Positions 1 through 8,268 of a DNA stretch of 64,000 nucleotides are shown here, one piece after another (positions within the stretch are counted from its first letter, which is position 1; every line of letters begins with the position of its first letter). The notes beneath the pieces were generated by a model. It made no database searches, had not been told where the DNA came from, and saw only the letters and a program-made list of their open reading frames with translations. Origin of the DNA: CAZFRF01 sp964540925 (GTDB lineage Bacteria; Patescibacteriota; Microgenomatia; Levybacterales; UBA12049); NCBI GenBank assembly GCA_964540925.1, contig CAZIOR010000001.1, forward strand, positions 1-64,000, written 5' to 3'. Both the position numbers and the translations under genes were made by a program.

Positions 1-23
1 AAATAGTATATTTTGATACACTT

Positions 24-1043
24 ATGGCGCTTTCAAAAAGAATTGGCATCGATCTTGGTACCGCAAACACTCTTGTTTATTTAGCAGGAGAGGGTATTGT
101 TTTAAACGAACCTACAGTTGTTGCTGTAACTGCTGAAGAGAATAGAGTAGTAGCTGTTGGTAAAGAAGCAAAAGAAATGCTAGGCAGAACCCCTGGAAAT
201 ATTGTAGCTCAAAGGCCATTAAGAGATGGAGTTATCGCAGATTACACAATTACTGAGGCAATGCTGACATATTTTATTGATAAAGCCGCAGGTAAATCAC
301 GTTTTTTTAAACCTGAGGTCATGGTTTGTATTCCTTCAGGCGTAACCCAAGTAGAAAGAAGAGCAGTGTTAGATGCAACTATGGCAGCAGGAGCTAAAGT
401 AGCGTATTTAATAGAAGAGCCTTTAGCTGCTGCAATTGGAGCAAAAGTGCCTATTGCTCAGCCCGCTGGACATATGGTTGTTGATATCGGTGGAGGTTCA
501 ACTGAAGCTGCGGTTATCTCTTTGGGTGGAGTAGTAGTTCATAATAGTGTTAGAGTTGGGGGAAATAAGATTGATGAGGCAATTGCTAGCTATGTTAAGA
601 AGAAATTTAACCTTCTTATTGGCGAGCGTACCGCGGAAGAAATTAAGATTGAAATGGGAAATGCGCTTTTGGATGAAAAAAAGGTTTCTGAGCAAAAACA
701 TATGGAAATAAGAGGAAGAGATGCGATTAACGGTTTGCCTAGAACCATTACTCTTCATGAGGGACAAGTAAATGAGGCTATTACTCCCACATTGATGGAT
801 ATAATTTCAGCAGTTAAAGGCGTTATGGAGCAGACTCCGCCTGAGCTTGCAAGCGATATTATAGATAAAGGCGTCGTTATGAGTGGGGGAACATCACTTC
901 TAAGCAACTTCGATAAGCTAATGACCAAGGTAACAGGTGTCCCTTGTCATGTAGCTGAAGATTCACTTTTATGTGTTGTTAGGGGAACTGGTGTAGCATT
1001 AGAGAATATAGAACTATATAAGAGGAGCATAGCAAGAAAGTAA
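24..1043 (+). CDS. mreB: MreB-family actin-like protein (first of two paralogues)
   Basis: This 339-aa protein is an MreB/Mbl-type bacterial actin that would polymerise under the membrane and position cell-wall synthesis. The ATPase signatures are visible: phosphate-1 loop IDLGTANTLVY near residue 8, phosphate-2 loop DIGGGSTEAAV near residue 155 and the adenosine motif SGGTSLL near residue 287. It is not linked to mreC or mreD; a second mreB at 21417 heads that cluster. It lacks the short Lys-rich insertion (around KKTGDKDQGKEE) of the second copy. A -10-like TATATT lies at 7-12, but the window edge prevents a full promoter call. The family is clear; the division of labour between paralogues is unknown. 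Confidence 0.95.
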   Translation: MALSKRIGIDLGTANTLVYLAGEGIVLNEPTVVAVTAEENRVVAVGKEAKEMLGRTPGNIVAQRPLRDGVIADYTITEAMLTYFIDKAAGKSRFFKPEVMVCIPSGVTQVERRAVLDATMAAGAKVAYLIEEPLAAAIGAKVPIAQPAGHMVVDIGGGSTEAAVISLGGVVVHNSVRVGGNKIDEAIASYVKKKFNLLIGERTAEEIKIEMGNALLDEKKVSEQKHMEIRGRDAINGLPRTITLHEGQVNEAITPTLMDIISAVKGVMEQTPPELASDIIDKGVVMSGGTSLLSNFDKLMTKVTGVPCHVAEDSLLCVVRGTGVALENIELYKRSIARK

Positions 1044-1267
1044 AGTCCTATATTTATATAAATTAAAAATTTCTTGTAAAAATTTAATTAAATTTATACA
1101 AAATTTTCACAGATAAATTAATATAGTATTTATAATAAAAAATTTGACAAAATAACAGTAAAAATAAGTATTTAAGTTCAAAATATAGTTAAAAAACTGA
1201 ATAAAAAATTTGAACAAACACCCAAAAATGTAAATAAATAAGGGTTTAATAAATAATCTTATAATAA
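1044..1267. other. AT-rich intergenic region
   Basis: This 224-bp stretch is extremely AT-rich and separates mreB from the tagA-like gene. No RNA gene or credible ORF is seen. TATAAT at 1259-1264 sits directly before the downstream ATG and may be part of its promoter. Confidence 0.5.
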
Positions 1268-1981
1268 ATGAATAAATTTGAAAAAATAAAATTACTTGGT
1301 GTTGAGTTTTCAAATGTCTCAGAAAGTGAAGTCTTAGAGTTTATTAATACAAGCCTAAAAGAAAATAGCAAAAAGTACTACATTGTTACCCCAAATCCCG
1401 AAATATTAGTAATTGCTGATAAGAATCCGGAGTATAAAAAGGTATTGAATGAGGCAGAATTAGCCTTGGCGGACGGTATAGGAGTCATAATTGCTACAAG
1501 ACTCATGGGTAAAAGGTTAAAACAGCGCATTACAGGGGTAGATTTGCTTGAAAGCGTATGTAGGCGGTTTGCAGATCAGCCCGTCATGACAAGCTATTTG
1601 GGGGCCGGACATGGAGTAGCAGAGTTGACAGTTGAGCGCTTACAAAAAAAATATACAGGACTTAACGTTTCGTGGTTTTCTCAAGAGTATTCTGATACAT
1701 TATCGTCAAAAAAGACAGATATTCTTTTTGTTGCTTTTGGTTCTCCTAAGCAAGAGATCTGGATCAATAAAAATTTAGATAAATTAAATGCTAAAGTGGT
1801 AATTGGAGTAGGTGGTGCTTTTGATTTTATTTCTGGAAAAGTGCCAAGAGCTCCTAGAATTTTAAGAAGCTTAGGGCTTGAGTGGTTATTTCGATTAATA
1901 GTCCAACCCTGGAGAATTAAAAGACAATTATCTCTTGTTAAATATATTTATTTAGTAGTTAAACAAATGCTACGGATTTAG
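1268..1981 (+). CDS. WecG/TagA/CpsF-family glycosyltransferase
   Basis: This 237-aa protein matches the GT26 family, which transfers N-acetylmannosamine or related sugars onto lipid-linked precursors of teichoic acid, enterobacterial common antigen or capsule. Family signatures are TPNPEILVIA near residue 40, ADGIGVI near residue 70, the RITGVDLL segment near 90, AFGSPKQEIWI near 157 and GVGGAFDFISG near 180. Length is typical (about 240). It is soluble, with a basic amphipathic C-terminus of the sort that docks TagA on membranes. The acceptor cannot be deduced. It stands alone between two AT-rich gaps. Confidence 0.9.
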   Translation: MNKFEKIKLLGVEFSNVSESEVLEFINTSLKENSKKYYIVTPNPEILVIADKNPEYKKVLNEAELALADGIGVIIATRLMGKRLKQRITGVDLLESVCRRFADQPVMTSYLGAGHGVAELTVERLQKKYTGLNVSWFSQEYSDTLSSKKTDILFVAFGSPKQEIWINKNLDKLNAKVVIGVGGAFDFISGKVPRAPRILRSLGLEWLFRLIVQPWRIKRQLSLVKYIYLVVKQMLRI

Positions 1982-2792
1982 AGTTAGCCGCTTATTTGTT
2001 TTTTAAATAAAGTACTCTATTGTCATCACTGCATATTGCTAAGTTCACTGAATTAACAAGTGTTAATTAATTACTTTTATTAAATTAATAAATTTAATTT
2101 TTAATGTTTTGTTGCACTGTACGACAAGAGTTGAGGGCGGTAGTTAGAATTTATGCTATAAGATATGTTTAAATGTTCTGTTTAAATTATTTGTTTTGTA
2201 AAAATAGCAAAGATTATAAATGGAGGGAGTAGATAACTTATCGAAAATAATAAATCCTGTCAAAATTCGCCCAAAAACATAAAATAATAGATTTATATAT
2301 ATTGATATAGATTGATAGAAAACCCAAGTTTTTTATGTTTTTAAACTTATTCAAAGATCAAAATTGATTCCAATGTGGTTTAATTAACAGACGAAAAAAA
2401 GTAGAATAATCATTATTGAAGCTAAATATGTTGATTTCCGAGTATTTACCGATATTTAAAAAATGAAAAATAGCTTCAAATTTTAAATGTTTCACAAAAC
2501 ATTGGATATCCTCAGAGTACAATGATAATTATAGGTTTATTTATTGTTATTGATTATCTGCATACGCGGATAGATTGGTATTTCAATCTAAATTAATCAT
2601 TTTTATTAATAGCATCTATGGTTAAATATTGCCAATTAGGCTTGATTTAAATCCTATAAAAATGAATTCACACGCTTTTTTCAAACTTAAACCTATTTAT
2701 CAAAGCTAGATATACTATTTCGAATTATTTTCGAATTAATATTGTCTTTAATTCTAATTGCATATTGTGCCTAAATAGACAATAATTTAATT
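1982..2792. other. Long AT-rich intergenic region with small inverted repeats
   Basis: This 811-bp region has no credible ORF. It contains two adjacent short hairpins: TATCTGC/GCGGATA around 2555-2573 (with a G-U pair) and TAGATTG/CAATCTA around 2570-2590. A repeated TTCGAATTA motif occurs near 2718-2738. No canonical DnaA-box cluster was found. The last 35 bp hold the probable promoter of the galT-like gene. Confidence 0.5.
2758..2786 (+). promoter_or_regulatory. Probable promoter of the galT-like gene
   Basis: TTGCAT at 2758-2763 and AATAAT at 2781-2786 are 17 bp apart. The -10 ends 6 nt before the ATG at 2793, so the transcript would start at or next to the start codon. The -10 is imperfect. 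Confidence 0.45.
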
Positions 2793-3656
2793 ATGGACTT
2801 TAAATACTTACAAGATGATGTTTCCGGTAATTGGATAGTCTCTGCGCCAAGAAGAGCAAAAAGACCAAGTGCAACAGGTGGAACAGAAGATTTTTGTCCT
2901 TTTTGTTATGGCAGTGAAAAGAAAAATGATGAGTTATATAGGATACCTCAAAATAGCGATTGGAAAGTTAGGGTAATTAAAAATGCTTTTCCATTTGCGT
3001 CAATTCATGAGGTAATTGTCCATTCTCCAGATCATCATAAAACATTTGATGAACTACCACTTTCTCAAATCCAATTGATATTGGAGACTTTTAAGAATAG
3101 ATATAATGAGCATGCTGATAAAGGAAGTGTTTACATATTTAATAATCATGGAGAGGCAGCAGGAGAGAGCTTGCCTCATCCACATAGTCAATTAGTTGTT
3201 ATTGGAGATAATGTTAAGTTGGAATTGCCTCATTTTGAAATAGAATCGACTGAAAAAACCAAAGAAACCGATCAATTTACTATTTTTGCGCCATATCAGT
3301 CTCAATGGCCTGATGAGGTTTGGGTATATCCAAAAAGAAGAAATGTGGCGTTTGGAGACATTCAGGAGGCTGAAATTAAAGATTTTTCAAAAGTAATATA
3401 TAGACTTATTCAGCTTATGGATTTAAGACATGGGCATGAATTTCCATATAACTTTTATATATATCCATATAAAGATTGGTATTTTAGGTTAGTTCCAAGA
3501 ATAAAGATAATAGGTGGTTTTGAAGTTGGCACAAACGTCTTTGTTAATACTCAAGACCCTAAGGAAACAATAGAATTCATCATAGAACACTTTGATAATC
3601 CTGATTTTGAAAAAATTAAAACCCTACACAAGGCCAAATACCACAGATTTTCTTAG
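2793..3656 (+). CDS. galT: GalT-like hexose-1-phosphate uridylyl/nucleotidyltransferase (HIT superfamily)
   Basis: This 287-aa protein resembles galactose-1-phosphate uridylyltransferase, which swaps UMP between UDP-hexose and a hexose-1-phosphate. The catalytic HPHSQ motif lies near residues 129-133 after GEAAGESLP, where the first His-Pro-His carries the nucleophile. A zinc-type CPFC pair is at residues 35-38. The WYFRLVPR segment near 230 resembles the second half of the GalT fold. It is shorter than classical GalT (about 340-350), as in the simplified GalT-like proteins of many uncultured bacteria. Together with galU at 11524 it could supply UDP-sugars; exact substrates are not certain. 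Confidence 0.85.
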   Translation: MDFKYLQDDVSGNWIVSAPRRAKRPSATGGTEDFCPFCYGSEKKNDELYRIPQNSDWKVRVIKNAFPFASIHEVIVHSPDHHKTFDELPLSQIQLILETFKNRYNEHADKGSVYIFNNHGEAAGESLPHPHSQLVVIGDNVKLELPHFEIESTEKTKETDQFTIFAPYQSQWPDEVWVYPKRRNVAFGDIQEAEIKDFSKVIYRLIQLMDLRHGHEFPYNFYIYPYKDWYFRLVPRIKIIGGFEVGTNVFVNTQDPKETIEFIIEHFDNPDFEKIKTLHKAKYHRFS

Positions 3657-3677
3657 AAATTAGATGTAAATAGGGGA

Positions 3678-3884
3678 TTATACTTCTCTAGATTGGATTC
3701 CGAGTAGCCACAAAACAGCTTCTTTTTTGTATCTTCTGTCTCCTCGGGAGTTAATTCTAATTGGTGCTAGTTTACCTCTTTTACCCCATCTTTTGATTGT
3801 TAGGGGAGATACGCGTAATATTTGAGCAACTTCTCTTACTGTGAGTAAATCTGGGAGGTTATTGATTGAAACTTGATCTGCCAT
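3678..3884 (-). CDS. Small MerR/excisionase-type helix-turn-helix protein
   Basis: This 68-aa protein is almost entirely one winged-helix DNA-binding domain of the MerR/HTH_17 (excisionase-like) type. LLTVREVAQILRVSPLTIKR forms the helix-turn-helix at residues 13-32, followed by the wing PIRINSRGDRRYKKE. There is no effector domain. Such orphan proteins act as small transcription regulators or as DNA-bending excisionases, but no integrase lies nearby, so a regulator is more likely. Its promoter region contains direct repeats that might be its own operator. It lies downstream of the rplJL terminator on the same strand. Confidence 0.75.
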   Translation of the reverse strand: MADQVSINNLPDLLTVREVAQILRVSPLTIKRWGKRGKLAPIRINSRGDRRYKKEAVLWLLGIQSREV

Positions 3885-3933
3885 ATATTTAATAAATCAT
3901 TAATAATCAATATGATTATTATGTACTCTTAAG

Positions 3934-3959
3934 GTAACAAAATGTAACAAACTTGTCAA
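3934..3959 (-). promoter_or_regulatory. HTH-gene promoter with direct repeats
   Basis: On the minus strand TTGACA (plus 3954-3959) forms a -35 box upstream of the HTH gene. Immediately downstream the 8-bp word GTAACAAA (plus strand) occurs twice, at 3934-3941 and 3944-3951, exactly one helical turn apart. This is a plausible operator between -35 and -10. A matching -10 is weak. Confidence 0.4.
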
Positions 3960-3981
3960 TAGGTAAATGGCGTTTTGCAAC

Positions 3982-4005
3982 AAAAAACCGCTCGTTTGAG
4001 CGGTT
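3982..4005 (-). terminator. Intrinsic terminator of rplJ-rplL
   Basis: Read on the minus strand, an ACCGCTC/GAGCGGT stem with a short AAAC loop is followed by a run of six T. It lies 24 nt after the rplL stop codon and is a textbook Rho-independent terminator. Confidence 0.9.
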
Positions 4006-4028
4006 CTCTGCGAAAATTGCAATAAAGC

Positions 4029-4418
4029 TTATTTCAATTCAACAGTAGCACCTGCTGCTGTTAATTTTTCTTTAGCTTCATCTGCTGTTTTCTTATTAAC
4101 TGCTGTTAATACTTCTTTTGGAGCAGAGTCTACTAAAGCTTTAGCTTCAGCAAGACCTAGTGTTGGAACTAATTCTCTTACAGCTTTAATAACTGCAATT
4201 TTAGTTGCGCCACCATCTGCAATAACAACGTTAAATACAGTTTGTTCAGAAGCAGCGTCTCCGCCCTCAGCTGGAGCACTAGCAGCTGGAGCAGCTGCTA
4301 CCATTGCGGCAGCGGATACTCCAAATTTTTCTTCTAATGCTTTTACAAATTCCGAGAGTTCGAGAACTGACATCTCCTCAACTGCTTTAAGCAATTCTTC
4401 GTTAGATAATTTTGCCAT
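4029..4418 (-). CDS. rplL: 50S ribosomal protein L7/L12
   Basis: This 129-aa protein is the multi-copy stalk protein L7/L12 that recruits translation GTPases to the ribosome. It shows the N-terminal dimerisation helix (MAKLSNEELLKAVEEMSVLE), an Ala/Pro-rich hinge near residues 38-55, and the C-terminal globular domain with GLAEAKALVDSAP and a final AGATVELK. The start at 4418 is chosen because it gives the canonical N-terminus and is preceded by a strong Shine-Dalgarno GGAGGTG inside the end of rplJ. The rplJ stop and this ATG are 1 nt apart, so translation is probably coupled. Confidence 0.97.
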   Translation of the reverse strand: MAKLSNEELLKAVEEMSVLELSEFVKALEEKFGVSAAAMVAAAPAASAPAEGGDAASEQTVFNVVIADGGATKIAVIKAVRELVPTLGLAEAKALVDSAPKEVLTAVNKKTADEAKEKLTAAGATVELK

Positions 4419-4419
4419 A

Positions 4420-5103
4420 TCAATTCTCACCTCCTTCAATTTTTACTTCTTCATTAGTCTCGTTTGTGGTTGGTGTTTCTTCTTTTACATCTTCAGTTGC
4501 TACTTCTGGTTGATTTTCTTCAACGATTGGAGTTTTTGTAGTTGCACTTGCTGCCATTGCTGGTTTTGCTTTTGCAACAGCGTTAAGAGTCATAACTAAT
4601 TTTTGTAGATTCCAATTTAATGCTCTATGTAATCCAGAAATTGGAGATTTAAGTCCAACTGCAATTTGAGTAAGTAGTGTTTCTCTTGATGGTAGGGTGG
4701 AAAGTTTAATTACTTGTTCGCCGGTGATAAAGTTTTTTTCCATTATTCCAAATTTTACGCTTGGTAAGTTAAGTTCTTTAATGGTTTTTGCTAAGGATTT
4801 TAATGGACCAATGATGTCACCATTTAAAAATAAAGTGCCTGTAGGGCCTTGTAGTGACAAGTTTTCTGAGAGTGTCATTTTATTTTCAGCCAAAGCAATG
4901 GTTAAGAGGGAATTTTTAGCAACAACGAATTCAGCGTCAAAAGCTTTGATAGCTTTTTTAAGTTCTTCGATTTGCTTGTGGGTAAGACCGCCGTAATTAG
5001 TAAAAACAACAGCATTTGCTTTAGCAAACATGTCAGTTAAAACCTTTACGGTCTCAATTTTCTTTTGTTTATTAGAAGTGATTTTTGGTTCTTGTGTATC
5101 CAT
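4420..5103 (-). CDS. rplJ: 50S ribosomal protein L10
   Basis: This 227-aa protein is L10, which anchors L12 dimers to 23S rRNA. The N-terminal RNA-binding domain runs from about residue 12 (KKIETVKVLTDMF) with FTNYGGLTHKQIEELKKAIK; a C-terminal helix for L12 binding follows. The last roughly 45 residues form an acidic, Thr/Glu-rich low-complexity tail (NQPEVATEDVKEETPTT), making it longer than typical L10 (about 165-175). The start at 5103 (MDTQEPK) lies directly after the U-run of a leader hairpin; an upstream in-frame extension would start inside that leader and is rejected. Confidence 0.95.
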   Translation of the reverse strand: MDTQEPKITSNKQKKIETVKVLTDMFAKANAVVFTNYGGLTHKQIEELKKAIKAFDAEFVVAKNSLLTIALAENKMTLSENLSLQGPTGTLFLNGDIIGPLKSLAKTIKELNLPSVKFGIMEKNFITGEQVIKLSTLPSRETLLTQIAVGLKSPISGLHRALNWNLQKLVMTLNAVAKAKPAMAASATTKTPIVEENQPEVATEDVKEETPTTNETNEEVKIEGGEN

Positions 5104-5196
5104 AAAAAAACTCGCCCTAAGCGAGTAAAAGAGCAAATATAGATTTGCTCGGTCATTCCTCGACAGGACTTATTTTTGCGCCTGTTGTCTTAGGTA
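5104..5196 (-). ncRNA. Ribosomal L10 leader with attenuator hairpin
   Basis: The minus-strand leader of rplJ contains AAGACAACAGGCG and, after a short loop, CCTGTCGAGGAATGA. This matches the kink-turn arrangement of L10 leaders (Rfam L10_leader type) bound by L10 and L12. A GAGCAAAT/ATTTGCTC hairpin (plus 5131-5150) follows. An intrinsic-terminator-like hairpin ACTCGC/GCGAGT (plus 5110-5126) is next, with seven U residues ending directly at the AUG. It should mediate autogenous control by attenuation and/or translation block. Recognition is by eye, not by covariance search. Confidence 0.8.
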
Positions 5197-5202
5197 ATAT
5201 GT

Positions 5203-5231
5203 AGTTTAACAAAAATATAGATCTAAGTCAA
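5203..5231 (-). promoter_or_regulatory. Promoter of rplJ-rplL
   Basis: On the minus strand TTGACT (plus 5226-5231) and TAAACT (plus 5203-5208) are separated by 17 bp. The predicted start is near 5195, just before the L10 leader motif. Confidence 0.7.
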
Positions 5232-5258
5232 CAATTAAGCTATAATTAGTGAGATTTC

Positions 5259-6086
5259 ATGGTAAAAACGAGAGTTTTACAATTTAATTTAAAAATTAAA
5301 GGTCAAAAGGACAGGTTGACTTTTTTTAGTCTGCCTAAAACAAATAAATACCAGACCATTTCTCATCTAAGATATGCAAAAAAGAATTTTATTCAAGCTA
5401 AAGATAAAAATTATAATAATGAAATATTAATACTCAATAAAGATAGCGAAGAATATATTAGCTTCAAAGCAGTCCTAAAGAGTATAGAAAAGCCAATCTT
5501 ACAAGATGTTAAGGGTAAATTTATTTATAATGACAGCTTTGTAGGTTCGAAAGACTTTAAAGTTAAGCAATTAGCTAAAAAATTAAAAGGAAAGACAGTA
5601 AAAGATACAATAATTAATACGTATCAATTTGTAGTCGAGTATTTGGAGTATGGATATCCATATAAAGGCCTTTATCCATACTCACAAGCTTTGCGAGATA
5701 GGATAACCGATTGTGGTGGCTTTTCAACTTTTTTAATGTCTCTTTTGTCGGCAAATAAAATTAACTCAAGACTTGTGGTAGGTTATTTGGTTAAAAATAA
5801 TAGAACAACAAAATTACTCACAAAACTTCCAGCAATTTCATTAACGTTTGACAACTTATATATGCATGTTTGGGTAGAAGCAGAGTATTTGTCCAATTTA
5901 TGGCTAACTTTAGATCCATCTTTGGAAAAAAGAAGAGCAAAGGGATTAACTACAAGAAAAGGTGGACTAGAGAATCTTGCTGCAGATAGATTAGTGTTAT
6001 CTTTTGGACACAATTTGCAAGTATTTATAAAAAAGAAAAAATATACTTTACCAATCTTACAAGATCCTATTAATATAAAAATATGA
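5259..6086 (+). CDS. Transglutaminase-like cysteine protease-fold protein
   Basis: This 275-aa protein contains a transglutaminase-like core. The putative catalytic triad is visible: Cys in ITDCGGFSTFL near residue 152, His in MHVWVEA near 203 and Asp in LTLDPSL near 219. No signal peptide or membrane segment is seen. Bacterial members include proteases and peptide amidases or cyclising enzymes, so transfer activity is not implied. The stop overlaps the start of the next gene by 4 nt (ATGA), and that gene overlaps the third, so the three form one translationally coupled operon with an aminotransferase and a FemAB-type ligase. This context hints at modification of a cell-wall or surface peptide. 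Confidence 0.8.
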   Translation: MVKTRVLQFNLKIKGQKDRLTFFSLPKTNKYQTISHLRYAKKNFIQAKDKNYNNEILILNKDSEEYISFKAVLKSIEKPILQDVKGKFIYNDSFVGSKDFKVKQLAKKLKGKTVKDTIINTYQFVVEYLEYGYPYKGLYPYSQALRDRITDCGGFSTFLMSLLSANKINSRLVVGYLVKNNRTTKLLTKLPAISLTFDNLYMHVWVEAEYLSNLWLTLDPSLEKRRAKGLTTRKGGLENLAADRLVLSFGHNLQVFIKKKKYTLPILQDPINIKI

Positions 6087-7267
6087 TATCTACAGATTTT
6101 GCGGCGAATGAAATGTTCAAGGATGCTTTTTTAGCGTTTAGTCTTTTATTTACTCCTTGGAATTGGAATAACAAAGATGTCTCTAGGGATATTGAGGGGG
6201 AAATAAATAAAATTTTGAAGCTAAAAAAGGAAAATATTTACTATTTCCTTACTGGTAGAAGCGCATTGTTAAATGCCTTAAAGGCGTTAGATTTAAATGA
6301 TGGAGATGGGGTATTGGTACAAACTTTTACATGCGAAGCGGTAATTTTGCCTATTTTACATTTAAATTTAATCCCACAATACGTAGATATTGAAAAACAG
6401 ACGTTTTCAATTGATCTAAAAAGCTTAGAAAAAAGAATTAGAAAAAATAGTCGTGTATTAATCTTGCAAAGTAGCTTTGGAATAGAGCCTAAATACAAAA
6501 AAGACATATTTAAATTAGCTAAACAACATAAATTGATAGTAATTGAAGATTTAGCTCATGGATTTACTAAAGAAAATCTTCAGGAAGACTCGATTAAGAT
6601 TTTGTCTTTTGGGAGATCGAAATCTTTCTCTTCGGTGTGGGGAGGGGCAATAATTTGTAAAGATAAAAAGATTGCTAATAGAATCCAAATGTTAAATAAC
6701 GATCTAAAAAATCCATCATTTATTTTTACACTACAAGCCTTAATTTATAAGCCATTATCTGTGCTTATTAAGTCAACTTATGATATTTATTTAGGAAAAT
6801 TAATACATAAAGTGATTGGACAACAAATCTTAAGCAAGGAAATAACTAATAAAGAAAAAAGAATGCAGTTTGATGAAGTATTAAATAAAAAATATCCAGC
6901 CGTACTAGCAAAGCTTTTATGGCTTCAATTACAAGATCAAGATGTTATAAGAAAACAGAGGGAAAAAATAACAAATATTTATTCTAAAAATCTTAATTTA
7001 AACTACAAGGGATCTTTAATTAGATATCCGGTTTTAGTTAAAAATCCAAATAAAATTTTAGCTCATTTAGCCTCAAAAAATATATTTTTAGGTAATTGGT
7101 ATAATGATGTGATTGCGCCTAAAAATTTAAACTTATTAAAGCTTTTATATACTAAAGGAACTTGTCCAAACACTGAGGAGGTAAATAAGCAAATTATTAA
7201 TTTGCCAACGTTAATCTCTGAGAAAAAAGCTCAATATATTTTAAAATTAATTCATGATAATAGTTAA
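6083..7267 (+). CDS. DegT/DnrJ/EryC1-type PLP-dependent aminotransferase
   Basis: This 394-aa protein has the fold-type I aminotransferase pattern of the DegT/ArnB sugar aminotransferase family. Features are FLTGRSALLNALKAL near residue 55, QTFTCEAVILPIL near 83, the cofactor Asp in IEDLAHG near 155 and a Lys in SFGRSKSFSSVWGGA near 179 as the likely Schiff-base lysine. Sequence around that lysine departs from the usual HKN/TKN form, so the member is divergent. Typical substrates are keto-sugar nucleotides, but some members act in other pathways. It overlaps both neighbours (4 nt upstream, 14 nt downstream). Confidence 0.8.
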   Translation: MISTDFAANEMFKDAFLAFSLLFTPWNWNNKDVSRDIEGEINKILKLKKENIYYFLTGRSALLNALKALDLNDGDGVLVQTFTCEAVILPILHLNLIPQYVDIEKQTFSIDLKSLEKRIRKNSRVLILQSSFGIEPKYKKDIFKLAKQHKLIVIEDLAHGFTKENLQEDSIKILSFGRSKSFSSVWGGAIICKDKKIANRIQMLNNDLKNPSFIFTLQALIYKPLSVLIKSTYDIYLGKLIHKVIGQQILSKEITNKEKRMQFDEVLNKKYPAVLAKLLWLQLQDQDVIRKQREKITNIYSKNLNLNYKGSLIRYPVLVKNPNKILAHLASKNIFLGNWYNDVIAPKNLNLLKLLYTKGTCPNTEEVNKQIINLPTLISEKKAQYILKLIHDNS

Positions 7268-8267
7268 AGAGATACAAAATCAGAAAATTTGGAATGATTT
7301 TTATAATAAATACGGTCAAGAAACCTTTTTGCAGTCTTGGGAATGGGGAGATTTGCAAGCAAGTATTGGCAACATGGCTTTGAGACTTGGTATTTATGAA
7401 GGAAAAAGTCTAAAAGCTATAGTCCAGGTCCTAAAGGTCAAAGCACAAAGAGGAAACTTCTTATTTGTTCCGCATGGCCCATTAACAAAAACAAAGGTTA
7501 TATATATAAAACAAATCTTAAAATATTTGACATTAATTGCCAAAAAAGAAGGCTATTTGCATCTTAGACTTGCTCCAATTTTAGAAAACACTAAAGCAAA
7601 TAATCTAATTTTTTCTAAAGCTGGTTTTAAAAAAGCAGCTACTCATATGCATGCAGAAAATGTTTGGATTCTAGAATTATCTAGGTCTGAAGATGAACTT
7701 TTACAAGACATGCGTAAAACTACTAGGTATTTGATTAGAAAAGCAATTAAAGAAGAGGTGGTAATTGAAAAAATTACAGATATCTCAGCCTTAAATAAGT
7801 TCTGGAAAGTATATGAAAAAACAGTTGAGAGAGAAAATTTTACTCCATTTTCAAAGGAATTTATTAAAAAAGAATTTGAAGCTTTTAACAAAACCAACAA
7901 TGCGGTATTTTTATTAGGCAGAGAAAAAAACTCCCAGAAAATATTGGCTGCAGCTTTAGTTTTATTTAATAAGCAAACAGGTTTTTATCATCAGGGGGCA
8001 TCTTTACATAGTAAAGTTCCTGTTGCATATCTTTTGCAATGGGAAGCAATTCTTGAGGCTAAAAGAAGAGGTTGTAGGTATTATAATTTTTGGGGAATAG
8101 CGCCAAATGAAAATCCGAAGCATCCTTGGCATGGATTAACTTTATTTAAAAAAGGGTTTAATGGTTTTCAAAAGGATTATCTAGAAACTCAAGATTTTAT
8201 ATTTTCGCCCTTATATTATGCGACATATATTTATGAAAGAATTGTTAAGTGGAAACGAAGTTTGTAG
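7254..8267 (+). CDS. FemAB-family peptidyltransferase (peptidoglycan bridge-type)
   Basis: This 337-aa protein matches the FemABX family, tandem GNAT-fold enzymes that add amino acids from aminoacyl-tRNA to the peptidoglycan stem peptide. Signatures are FLQSWEWGDLQ near residue 23, FVPHGPL near 83, DMRKTTRYLIRKA near 150, a C-terminal GASLHSKVPVAYLLQWEAI segment near 245 and YYNFWGIAPN near 278. It could build an interpeptide branch. It is the last gene of an overlapping trio with the DegT-type and transglutaminase-like proteins. A different, BcsL/CelD-like GNAT protein is encoded at 33343. Confidence 0.88.
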   Translation: MIIVKEIQNQKIWNDFYNKYGQETFLQSWEWGDLQASIGNMALRLGIYEGKSLKAIVQVLKVKAQRGNFLFVPHGPLTKTKVIYIKQILKYLTLIAKKEGYLHLRLAPILENTKANNLIFSKAGFKKAATHMHAENVWILELSRSEDELLQDMRKTTRYLIRKAIKEEVVIEKITDISALNKFWKVYEKTVERENFTPFSKEFIKKEFEAFNKTNNAVFLLGREKNSQKILAAALVLFNKQTGFYHQGASLHSKVPVAYLLQWEAILEAKRRGCRYYNFWGIAPNENPKHPWHGLTLFKKGFNGFQKDYLETQDFIFSPLYYATYIYERIVKWKRSL

Positions 8268-8268
8268 T

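Noticed and set aside
1982..2792. Replication origin
   Set aside because: No cluster of TTATNCACA-type DnaA boxes and no dnaA, dnaN or gyrase gene nearby; the idea rests only on AT-richness.
5131..5197. tRNA-like structure upstream of rplJ
   Set aside because: No acceptor stem or anticodon arm; the hairpins fit the L10 leader and its attenuator.
7643..7900. Minus-strand ORF inside the FemAB-like gene
   Set aside because: It is a reverse-strand shadow in AT-rich coding sequence, with no start signal or recognisable product.
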